NCBI RefSeq assembly: GCF_036711975.1
Contig: NC_091972.1
Location: forward strand, 35,779,001-35,843,000
Direction of reading: 5' to 3'
Origin: Onthophagus taurus
Taxonomy: Eukaryota; Arthropoda; Insecta; Coleoptera; Scarabaeidae
Length of the DNA stretch: 64,000 bases
Shown here: positions 44,250 to 54,223 of the stretch, piece by piece
How positions within the stretch are numbered: position 1 is the first letter of the stretch
How the letters are laid out: every line of letters starts with the position of its first letter
Translations under genes and position numbers: made by a program
Notes under the pieces: generated by a model
What the model was told of the DNA's origin: nothing
What the model saw: only the letters and a program-made list of their open reading frames with translations
The model's database searches: none

Positions 44250-46960
44250 TTTATTGAACCATTTATTAAACCATACGACCTGTTATGCTATGTATGGATA
44301 CAAATGTACACTCACCTATATACTAGTTTGCGAAACACCTCGTCAAAGTATTGCCGCCCTTTACAGAAAACAAGGACGAACACGTTAAGAATAGGACATA
44401 TTAGTAAGATTCAATGTGGAAAAATTACTTTTTACCAAAGTGTCGCTAAAAGATGTCCTGGAAGGATATTTTGTCTGTAAGAAAAGATATATTTGTGTAT
44501 TTCGGAGTGGATGACGTTATTATCCGAATTCACGAAGCAATAAAAAAAAAAGATAACTCTGAATTTCAATTCTGCTTTCAGAAAGTTTAGTTCGACTTCT
44601 GAGATGTGAATATATTAACCCTATATATTTACGGGCAAAAATATTTACACTCGTTAACCTTATTTGTTAAGGTAACTTTGCTCGTTGAAATGATTTCGAA
44701 ACAATATCCAATTTTAAATTTCACGTAACTTGGCTATTTTATTTTAATTGCTATTTAATTGTTTCGTCTGAACTTTACGAGTAATTTTAACTTATACTAC
44801 AAAACCAAAGCAATAACATAACCCGAGTAACTTTCATTTTAGCGTTAAAATCTAATAATCCCATAACTCCTTTTTATGGTTTATATACCAATAATTTTTT
44901 TTATATCAGTTTCGAATTTTGTTTTGAAATTATCAAGAAAATAAATGTTCCATAAAAGTTTAATATGAGATAAAAATCACATTTAAAATTTTTTAAAGCT
45001 AATTTTATATCTTGCAGTCATTTAATATGTTTAAGTTATAAAACATGAAATTTCTAAAAACCTAGAAAATAAATATTCCATGCGCCCGAATGAAATGATT
45101 CTACTCGGTATAATTTACCCAATTTCTAGTTTTAATTACCTTTGTCGGCAATGTTTTTTAAAACAATGTCGGTCAGATTTTGTCACATTTAAACTATACA
45201 GTTCAAGCCGCACCTTGGCATTTTGCGAAGAAAATTCGTTTCACATGCAAATTTCGTCACGGTTTACATTTAATCGACCGGATTCCGCGCACTGCGAATG
45301 CATTAAAAAAGGAAAAAAGCGTTTCTGTGTGGGATTGAACAAGAAACATCCGTCTACGTCATAAAATAACTATCTTTTATTACCAAACGTTGCGAAAATC
45401 TTTACATTTCTCAAGAATACGACATTAAGTTATAGCAAAAATAAGATTCCTCATCATTGTTTAGTAAAAGTTTCCGTTATAAATTATTAATAATTATATC
45501 AAATTATTATATTTTGAATTCCATTTTCATTTAGATTTGTTATAAGTGAAAACATTTTATGTTGTAATCAAATAGTTTTCCTTTCTCACGACGAACACGT
45601 TAACTTTAATCAAAAGTGACAAAATGCGTGAGTTGAAACACGCATGAGCTTATTTCCAAAACGAATTGTTCGTTACAAAATCGCGCTCACATAATTATCT
45701 AAACAAAAACAACGTTTCGGTTTGTGCAATATTTCAAAATTGAATTATGCAAAAGCGTTCCCATTTTAAGTAAGAATCGACCGACGATCGGCGCTTTTTT
45801 TCTTTGGGTCGTTTTCTACAATAGATCTCGACGGGAGATGGGAAATAAACTATTAATTACAAGCAAAGCGTGAAACGTGAGTTGCCATAATCACCCATAA
45901 GGCGGTTAGTTTGTTGTATGGTTCTATTTCGTTATGTTTTCCTGGTTTAAAGTTACACAACTTAACTGTACCTTACCTTTCGAATCGGAGCAAGGTACCG
46001 TTTTATTTAAGAAGATTATTACTTCGGTTTTACTTATTATTAACTGAAAGTAAATTATTACTTTAAAGTCTTTAAACCAGTGAAGATGTAATATTATTAA
46101 GCAGGTAAATGTGAAAGGGTATTAAGGATACTTTTTGTTAATATTATTTGATTGATTTAAATTACTCCATAAATTGCATGTAAAATGAATACTTATTACA
46201 CAATTCTTAACTCCAGGTGTCGACTTTACACCAAAAGGTAAACGATTTTATCGAAATAATCGATGTCACTTAAAATCATTAAACTTTTAAAACAAACAAA
46301 AATATTGGAGATAATGTAATGGCCACATCCATGTGAATCAAAAATTCTGTACAAGATTTAAAGGTAAATTATGCAAAATGTAGCTAAATTACTTTTCAAG
46401 AACTCGAGGTACTATAATTACTATAATTCTTAACCAGATACTTTCCCAGAAATACAGCAGATGTCTGCCTTAAAAGGTAACTTGATGAATACCATTACAC
46501 CAAACGTGATTGTTGTGAAAATTAAATATTACATTTTCCATATCTATTCGTAAAGACCATTCACGAAATGGTAGATTTAAATTGATAATCCAGAATCTCC
46601 ACCCAATTTCACATTAATCCTACCTTCTACACTTCAGCTACTCAGTTGTGGATTTTGTTGAAATTTAATACTTTGTAATAATTCATCTAGCTATGTAGCT
46701 ATACACTATGAGCTGCTCTAATACTGCAATTCAGCTCTAATACCTTGTTATAACTAATATTCAACCGTATTTGTAACCCTTTTATTGTGGGGTGGGACAG
46801 AAAACAAAATAGAGAAAACGAAAATAATGATGTAGGCCAAGTCAGGCTGATTCGTGAGTGTTGGTCTCGCAATTCTTATATCTTGGAGTAAAGTGATCCA
46901 GGCTAGGAAAATATATGTATGTAATCAAATCTAAGTATAGGAATTAGAGAAGTTAATTAA
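44250..46960. other. Intergenic; CpG-bearing stretch 45170-45930, otherwise nothing
   Basis: No gene could be supported. Within it 45170-45930 is richer in CpG and less repetitive than its surroundings, and includes CATGCAAATTTC at 45244, an octamer (POU-type) word. The frame at 45080-45364 overlaps this patch but has no signal peptide, splice pattern or family motif. The rest is AT-rich. Confidence 0.35.
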
Positions 46961-46969
46961 AGCTAATTA

Positions 46970-47390
46970 ACAAATCTATAAAATGATGTGGCTGAGACAT
47001 AGACGCTGACTGAGAAACTGGCAAACAGCATAGACGTCTTCGAGAGGAAGATCTGGCGAAGGGTTGTAGGCTCAATATATGTGAATAATATATGGAGGAC
47101 AAGATATAACCAAGAACTATACAGTTACTATACGGAGCTTATGCACCAGAATACATCGTAAACCAGAACTTATGACATGTGGTCAGGATCAAGGAGAGAA
47201 TGATACCGAAGCATCTAGTCAACAAAAGAATGTAATGAACGAGCCCTACAGTAGGGCGGAGAGCAAGGTGGGCCAAGATGAGTGAAGCTTGCAAGCTGCA
47301 ATTAAGGAAGGCCATTGACAGATAACGATCAGTGGAGCTGATGAAGAAGTAGAAACTATAATACAATAAGTCATTGAAAATCGAACACTT
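46970..47390 (+). pseudogene. RTE-like 3' coding end
   Basis: The plus strand reads RKIWRRVVGSIYVNNIWRTR then YNQELYSYY, matching RR..GP....G.WR.R.N.ELY.LY of RTE-type ORF2. Then frame-shifted MWL/GHV-like and GRPRAR.. blocks run up to about 47360. It contains no catalytic box. Confidence 0.55.
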
Positions 47391-47589
47391 TCACCAGGAA
47401 ATGACAAAGTTTAAGAAGCGATATCAAGGCAGATGGGAACCTACCATGCTTGCTTACTTTTGTTAGTGTTTTCAGAGGGATACTGCTAGAAATGATCAAA
47501 AAATATAAAATTTTTAATGAAACCTAACGTGATGTGATTATTTTACTCACAAAGCTGGTGGATGCGGTATCATTATCACATACTATCAA

Positions 47590-48155
47590 CTTAGTGAAAA
47601 ATGTTGTTAATGCGTAGTGTTATTATACAGTGTGTGCCCTATAATAGGGAAATAGCATATCATTTATCCAAAGAGATCAAGATAAAAGAGTTTAATTACA
47701 TTAAAACACTAGCATGTCAAAATGGGTTTCCGTTGTATATTGTTGATAGGTTGATAAATAGAATGTTAAAAAAGACAGATCCTTCATATAAAAAAACAGA
47801 TAAAGAGACAAAGATTTACAAGCCCATTCCATTCAACAACATTTCTTATAATGCTAGATGTATTTTTGATAAGTATAACATCTCACTCGCTTTCTGAAAT
47901 AGAACAAATCTACTTAACATTTTTTTAAATTATCATGGAGGCAATGGAAAAGATATTTTGGAGGAAAATGGAGTTTACCAAATTGGATGTTTCGACTGTG
48001 ATGGAAATTACATTGGTCAAACAAGGCGAAGACTTGAAACCCGAATACATGAGCACAAAACTAAACATAATCAAAAGTTTTCAACTATGGACTGGAAACA
48101 GGACATAGTATTAATTTTGAAAGTGCGACATTCTTACATAGATGTAATAAATTTT
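47590..48155 (+). mobile_element. Penelope-like element 2, 3' part with GIY-YIG
   Basis: The plus frame reads CQNGFPLYIVDRLINRML, then KIYKPIPFNNISYNARCIFD..YNISLAF. After a stop it continues NGVYQIGCFDCDGNYIGQTR then RRLETRIHEHK, the GIY-YIG nuclease with a CxxC pair. A frameshift near 48085 precedes the expected LETGHSINF end. It shares its layout and wording with element 3, so it is the same family, lacking the reverse-transcriptase half. Confidence 0.8.
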
Positions 48156-48399
48156 ATTTTGATTTTTCTTGGTTCTTTGTGGTTTGTTTTAAAGTGTTAA
48201 TTTATAAGATCGATCGAGATAAACATAAATGTGGTTGTTATTATAGTAAAATTTTAACCAGGCTACTTTTACCATTAGTTCCTTTTTGACAGTAAGTAAG
48301 CGTTGAGTTTTGCGAAAAGCCGGCTACCGGATATTTGGCATCCCCTTCGGCCGGATATCCGGTTATCCAGCTTATCTATCCGGTCATTATGGTTATAAT

Positions 48400-48590
48400 T
48401 TCTGGTGCATTTCTGAAGTGATACCCTATACTGCCACATTACTGCAATATTTGAATAAAAATGAAATTAATAAGAAAGCTGATAAGATATGTCAACTTAT
48501 TTGGATCCAAGATACAAAATGAACTTTTTTGATGCTGGCTTAACTCACGAAGCAACTCTAAAAAGAGGATACTTTAATTAATAATTGGTG
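48400..48590 (+). pseudogene. hAT transposase scrap (ZBED-like)
   Basis: The plus strand reads SEVIPYTATLLQYLNKNEIN, then in a shifted frame STYLDPRYKMNFFDAGLTHE. The TYLDPR(Y/F)K..FF box is the mark of hAT transposases just before the dimerisation region. A stop near 48581 ends it at the junction with the repeat that follows. Confidence 0.6.
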
Positions 48591-49015
48591 ATATTTCCAA
48601 AAGAATCCTTCAAGAAATTAATTTTATAGCGAATTTTGAAAATTGTCGATAAAAATTGCAATATGAAAAATTTGATCAAAACGTAAAATACTAAGTTATT
48701 TTTCAAAACGGGTTAGTTCATTGGAAAGAGGACACTCTTATTAACACTTTGGGAAATTTTCATACTCATATTCCAAGAAATCGATTTTATACGAATTTTT
48801 AAAACTTAATGGGCGAAAATTGCAAAATTCGAAAAAATTGTCGATCATTTCAAAAATTTATTTCTCAAGAACTAAAAGTGATTTTTGAAAACGGCTTTTT
48901 GCATTAAAAAGGGGATACTTTAATTAATAATTGGTGATGTTTCCACAAGTATCCTTCAAGAAATTAATTTTATAGCGAATTTTGAAAATTATCGATGAAA
49001 ATTGCAACATCGAAA
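48560..49015. repeat. Tandem ~165-185-bp repeat, about 2.6 units
   Basis: Units start at AGAGGATACTTTAATTAATA (48563), GAGGACACTCTTATTAACAC (48728) and GGGGATACTTTAATTAATAA (48911). Each contains a middle AAGAAAT.GATTTTATA.CGAATTTT block and AAATTGCAA..TCGAAAA. Units 1 and 3 are more alike than either is to unit 2, hinting at a higher-order dimer. It looks like a satellite monomer array. Confidence 0.6.
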
Positions 49016-49020
49016 ATTAA

Positions 49021-49410
49021 CAACATATTACTTGTCACATGTTCAAAAAGCTCGTAAACGACCAGAACCATATAAAGTAAAATATTTAGAGTACAGTTTT
49101 TTCCGAAATTTTAGCAGCATGCAGTCTATACCTTCTATTAGGCCAGGAAAAAGATCAGCAGATCCTACTGTAACTGACTTGCGTGAACTACGTTATAACC
49201 CAAATGGTACATTTGAATTTAAGCTTCGACACGCTCTCCCAATTAGAGGTGACAAAAAGGTACCTTTAGGCATACCATTTAATGGGATACCACAACTCTA
49301 TCAAAAAAAAAATTGAAAATTAAACAAGAAAAGTTTCAACATCTCCAAGCATTAAAAACCACATGCTGTTTGATTACCACACATTCTATAATAACTTACA
49401 GCATCTTTAA
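49021..49410 (+). pseudogene. C-terminal fragment of a repetitive insect protein, transposon-associated
   Basis: The frame to 49316 reads KVKYLEYSFFRNFSS, GKRSADPTVTDLRELRYNPN and FEFKLRHALP. One base out of frame it then continues KIKQEKFQHLQALK...HTFYNNL to a stop near 49407. It looks like the C-terminus of a multi-copy insect protein (G.KAGDP.VTD.R.L.YNP.G.I..KLR), by memory only. Function and transposon class are unknown. Confidence 0.4.
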
Positions 49411-49930
49411 AATTTTGTTTTTCATAGTATGCTTTACGTAATTCATTTTGAGTTTACTCGTAGTACAGTTTGTTGTCGAGTGCTTAGTTACATGTTAAAT
49501 TTTAAGTAAATTAATGCTAGTTCTAAGAAATATATATATTTTTTATATTTTCTTGAAGTACCTTTCTATTTAATTTCAAATAAGTAAACACTGATCATCA
49601 ACAAAACTATTTCTTTTATTTTTTTCACCTTTTTGTAATGATCTTGTAACCTCGTAACTCCAGATACTTTGGTATTTAATGGAAACATCTCGTAACTCCA
49701 TTGTAACACCTAAGTATTGTATAGATCTTTAAAAATATTGATATAATTGATAAGCTAGCTACTTACAGTTGTACATATGAATAGAGACTGTCCTTGTTGA
49801 AAAAATTGTAAAGATAGATAAATTTATTTGTTTTCCACAAATTTTGTCATTTGGGAATTACGAGGTTTCCTAATTAGGGTGATGATATGTCCCTTTAGCT
49901 CTCAGGTACAGATTTAATAGTGCCTCACCT
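49411..49930. other. No gene recognised
   Basis: AT-rich spacer. CTCGTAACTCCA-type words repeat two or three times at 49645-49700. Confidence 0.35.
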
Positions 49931-49934
49931 TTTT

Positions 49935-50345
49935 AAAGAAATTTGTCAGGAGAAATGTACGCTAACTTTATCCAAAATAAATTAGACAATTACTTAGAAG
50001 AGATGTAGCAGGATGGGACTTCAAACCATTTTTACAAAAATGCGACAAATTCTGCCCACCAAAGATTTCCCGAAAGATGGATTGGACGTAATGTTATGGT
50101 CTGATTTTATGACTGGCGCGCTTACCTGATTTGACAGCGATGGATTTCTTCGTATGGGGCACGGTGAATGAAATGGTTTACCAAATAATACCAACAACGT
50201 GAGAAGATATGCAGCAACGTATTGTTGCCGCATTTGAAGAAATCAATCGACTACACCTAGGAGATAATGTCGAAAATTCGTTTAGACACCGGTTAAAAAT
50301 GTGTATTAATCAAGAAGGATATCATTTCGAACATGTTATTTAAAA
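49935..50345 (+). pseudogene. Tc1/mariner-like transposase C-terminal scrap
   Basis: Reading across frames gives FPERWIGRNV, a broken SPDLTAMDFFVWGTV equivalent (50110-50170) and then EDMQQRIVAAFEEINRL, LGDNVENSFRHRLKMCINQE and GYHFEHVI. This is the tail of the insect transposase family whose core contains FQQDGAPPHY and RWIGRRG. The catalytic part is missing. Confidence 0.65.
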
Positions 50346-50412
50346 TAAAAGAACTTTTTGTTATTAATAATATTCATTAATATTATTACTTCCCATCTTG
50401 TTAGAATAATGG

Positions 50413-50879
50413 GTGAATAAAATGACTTTGCTTTTGATATGGATAAATTTTATTTTCGGCTCAACCGGTTTCAACTATTTTTAGTCAGCTTCGGGAGCTT
50501 TAGCCACGTCAATTTTACTTTTAATTTTCAAAATCTGGATTCCCCTTCTTATTTATAATCGTTTTCTTAAATTCTTTGTTGTTAATTATTGTCAAAAATG
50601 TCTCTAATTTTGTGTTGTACCTTCTTTTTATGTTATTTACTTATTCACTGTGCTGTACTATAACTTGCGTTGTACAACACAAAATTAGAGACATTATTGA
50701 CAATAATTAACAACAAAGAATTTAAGAAAACGATTATAAATAAGAAGATGAATCCAGATTTTGAAAATTAACAGTAAAATTGACGTGGCTAAAGCTCCTG
50801 AAGATGACTAAAAATAGTTGAAACCGGTTGAGCCGAAAATAAAATTTATCCATCTCAAAAGCAAAGTTATTTTATTCAC
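50413..50879. mobile_element. Foldback made of two inverted Penelope-type terminal repeats
   Basis: Arms of 208 bp (50413-50620 and 50672-50879) are near-perfect reverse complements around a 51-bp spacer. Each arm holds the sequence CCTGAAGATGACTAAAAATA then GTTGAAACCGGTTGAGCCG (plus strand at 50797-50835; the inverse, slightly mutated, at 50457-50501). The CTGAAGATG..GAAACCGGTT arrangement is what Penelope-like elements carry in their terminal repeats. No protein is encoded. Confidence 0.7.
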
Positions 50880-51392
50880 CTAATTATTAATATTATTGTT
50901 TAATTTCACTGTGGAACATTTTCGGGGTCATTGTCTGGGGGGTGAGAAATTCCAAGTCAGGATGAAAGCACTTGGCCGGTATAGTAAAACCTCCAAAGGG
51001 TTTGGCGTTCTCAGGCCAAACTTTTTTTTTATGACCTTTTATATTTCTTTCCTTATCTTGATGTTTGTTTGCTTAGTTTTTCAGCTATAACTCAAGAATC
51101 ATTTATGATTTCTCATTTCATTCTTCAGCAAATGCTTAAATAAATAATTTTCATTAATATATCCATGTAAAAAATTAAGTTGGAATAATTTTATAGACTG
51201 AAATCTTCAAAAAATACATATATAAAATAAATATAAGATAAGTCCAGAAGGGAGACCTAAGTATTCCTGCCCGACAAAAAAATCATATAAAATTTCATAA
51301 AAAATTGATTTTATGAAAATTAACAAAAATTAAGGCCAAACTTAGTTTAAAGAAGAACAAAGTTTATATGTTCATAAACATTGCTTTAGAGT

Positions 51393-52450
51393 TTAGGCCT
51401 TTTCGATGGTGATTCGTTCGCCTTGTTCATCAGATTCACTGGCCAATTGTCTGCTGAAGTAGTCCAGATGATGATGTAAATAGTGAATTTTCAAGGATAT
51501 GTGGACGCCAATTTTCGAGAACGGTGTTAACATCCTTACGACAGAAACATCGTAGTTGCTAGAACGATGCTTTCCCAACAAGCCTTCTATTACTTCTTTA
51601 ATTGCCTTCCAAGCATCCAATTCAGCGTCAATCAAAATATTGTTGAATGGAAAAAATTAATTTATTGCGATAGAAAATCATGAGAAATATGTTTGGAAAA
51701 GTTGGAAATTTCCACGAAATTGAACAAATGAATGTTATTGTAACTACCTTCTTTAATTTTACTTTCGCTGAGTCTCGAGTAAATTAATTTCAAACGCAAG
51801 AAAACTGTATCTCGTTTGGCGACAGTTTTGATGAAATTCTTAACAATTCCAAGTTTAATGTGCAGTCGAGGCAACAACATCTTCTCTTTCGGCACCAGAG
51901 GTTCACGAATAATATTGGCCATTTCTAACCTGCTGTGCTCTCTATGTTTCCATTCGTGGCATGCATATTGGTCTCCGGTAAATCTTGTGTCCCAATCGCA
52001 CAAAAAGCACATATATTTTATATAGCCGCTTCGAAGACCGCAAACCAATGCTACAACTTTTAAATCGCAGCATATGCGCCACATATTTTTAGCGTAGTTA
52101 ACCATTTTTGAAATATGTTCTAGTGCATCATATGTTTCTTTCATTTCAGTACTATACGCGATTGGAACCAAAGATTTTTCATTGGTCTTATGCAGCAAAA
52201 CCGCTTTCAAGCTGAGTTTTGCACTGTCAATAAATAATCTCCAGTCATCTGCTTCATATTTTATTTCCATTGCGTTCATCAATTTTCCTACATCTGAGCA
52301 ATATGCAGAAATTTCTTCATCATTCATAACAAATAAACTTTGGAGTGTTGCCTGACGACTTCGATAAGTTGTGACTTTCGTACCGGGTGACAAAAGATTG
52401 TTTGATTTCAAAAACGAAGCCAGCTGTTCTGATTTATGCTATGTTCATTC
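51393..52450 (-). pseudogene. Unclassified element protein, minus-strand copy
   Basis: A 249-codon stretch open from 52411 to 51662 continues after a break at 51635-51393. Readable segments: YEADDWRLFIDSAKLSLKAV, YIKYMCFLCDWDTRF, LLPRLHIKLGIVKNFIKTVA, ISLKIHYLHHHLDYF and SDEQGER. The reading frame runs further upstream (HKSEQLASFL) to stops near 52440. I recall the same order of motifs (DWRLFIDSSK, C.LCEWDSR, LPPLHIKLG..KNF, HSHLDYF, EQGERFHQD) in multi-copy proteins of insects and cnidarians, but know no assigned function. Compared with the plus-strand copy, about 300 bp after EQGER is deleted. Confidence 0.55.
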
Positions 52451-52499
52451 CAATTTAGCAACAATGGAATCAAGCTGATTTTGATTTATTAAAATAGGA

Positions 52500-53230
52500 A
52501 TTGTTGAGAATTTCATCAAAACTGTCGCCAAACGAGATACAGTTTCCTTGTGTTTAAAATTAATTTACCCGAGACTCAGCAAAAGTAAAATTAAAGAAGG
52601 TAGTTACAATAACACTCATTTGTTCAATTTCGTGGAAAATTCCAACTTTTCCAAACATATATAAATTCATTTTTTGCATGATATACGAAAACTTATTAAA
52701 AGTGACGCATTCAACAATATTTTGATTGAGGCTGAATTGAATACTTGGAAGGTAATTAAAGAAGTAATAGAAGATTTGTTGGGTTGGGTTGGGTTTCTGT
52801 CGCAAGGATGTTAACATCGTTCTCGAAAATTCACTATTTACATCATCATCTGGACTACTTCAGCAGACAATTGGCCACTGAATCTGATGAACAAGGCGAA
52901 CGCAACCATCAAGTTGCTATGCCATTTGAAATTAGGTAATATCTATGAGATTTTTTTTTAAACTGATTTTATAAAAAAACAAATCACAGATACAGAGGAA
53001 AACAGTTGCCAAGTGCAATACTTGCTGAAATTTGCTGGTGGAGTAGACATGTCTTCGAAGACATGGATTATCCTGATGACGAAGAATTTCCAGAAGTTGC
53101 AGTAGTCAGCAATGGAGTCACATGTTAACATTATGTGTGGCTTAGAAACTGATGACAGCGATGGTTGCGATAGCGATGACACTAGCCCAGAACAATCACC
53201 ATCGAAAAGGCCTAGACTCTAGAGCAATGT
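52500..53230 (+). pseudogene. Unclassified element protein, plus-strand partial copy
   Basis: Starts inside the gene at the KNFIKTVAKRDTV equivalent (about 52507) and runs through SKIKEGSYNN, a WKVIKEVIEDLLG segment, LDYFSRQLATESDEQGERNH, then EIR and RYRGKQLPSAILAEICWWSR, with an acidic C-terminus (about 52970-53220). Several frameshifts. It preserves the C-terminal portion absent from the minus-strand copy. Confidence 0.55.
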
Positions 53231-53850
53231 TTATGAACATATAAACGTTGTTCTTTAAACTAAGTTTGGCCTTAATTTTTGTTAATTTTCATAAAATCAA
53301 TACTCTTCGGGCAGGAATACTCAGGTCTCAGGTCTCCCTTTTGGACTTATCTTATATTTGTTTTATATATGTATTTTTTTTATTTATTCGTATTTGTTAT
53401 AGTTATTATTTTTATATTCCAAATAAATATTGTTCTTTCTCTCTAATATAGTAATACTATATTACTATATACTTATATTAGAATACTCTTTTATAGTTAC
53501 AATTCTAGAGAATCTTTTTTTCGAAATTTGACAATTTTTTGAAGATTTCAGTCGATAAAATTATTCCAACTTAATTTTTTACATGGATCTATTAATAAAA
53601 ATTATTTATTTCAGCCTTAAGCTAAGCCTTAATCTTTGCTGAAGAATGAAATGAGAAATTATCAATGATTCTTGAGTTATAACTGAAAAGCTAACCAAAC
53701 AAACATCAAGATAAGGAAAGAAATATAAAAGGTCATAAAAAAAAAGTTTGGCCTGGTAACGTCAAACCCTTTGGAGGTTTTATTATATTGACCTAGTACT
53801 TTCACCCTGACTTAAAATTTTTCATCCCCCAGAATGGCTGTTGCACCGTG

Positions 53851-54223
53851 TTTTCTACAAAAATGTCTTTATATATAATTTTAAAATTTAATAATTTTCT
53901 AAATAATAACTAATAAAAATTCTTAGCAAACAAATTAATCTTTCCCCAACACATATACTTTGTCAAATTTCGGGTTATTTTTTTTTTCATACTCGAATTT
54001 TCGAGTACCCTTTCAATCAAAAAGCTCCATTATGCGAAACGACGCAAAAATACCGAAAAACGTTAACGCGATAAACCTTAATCAGTACATTATGTTTAAC
54101 CTCAGTACTTGAATGGTACCATAAAGTGATTACCCAACCAATTTTTTGAACAGCCCGATAAGCCATGAAAGGTAAAGAAAAAAGATAATTTACCACCAGT
54201 CGAACAGTAACGCGTAAGCAAAC
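53851..54223 (+). promoter_or_regulatory. 5' flank of the adhesion-type GPCR gene
   Basis: Short interval between the inverted element and the GPCR start codon; it must hold the proximal promoter. The only candidate initiator is an ACAGT at about 54204, and no TATA box is obvious. Confidence 0.25.

Larger units (their letters stand above)
50907..53850. mobile_element. Head-to-head inverted element of unknown class
   Basis: The outer ends are inverted copies (CAC(T/G)GTG..AACA....CATT.TCTGGGGG.TGA.AAATT at 50907 on and the reverse complement up to 53850). Homology runs inward through TTTGGCCT, GGACTTATCTTATATTT and the gene 3' ends. Two copies of one gene diverge from the centre near 52430-52500: a longer one on the minus strand and a 5'-truncated one on the plus strand. 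Each lacks parts the other has. Confidence 0.65.

Noticed and set aside
45080..45364. 94-codon Cys-containing frame
   Set aside because: There is no signal peptide and the cysteines are irregular. It overlaps a CpG-bearing patch that may be regulatory.
50797..50835. Calling the Penelope terminal motif a proven hammerhead ribozyme
   Set aside because: Core-like words are present, but the spacing differs from the textbook fold and no covariance model could be run. Reported only as a candidate.
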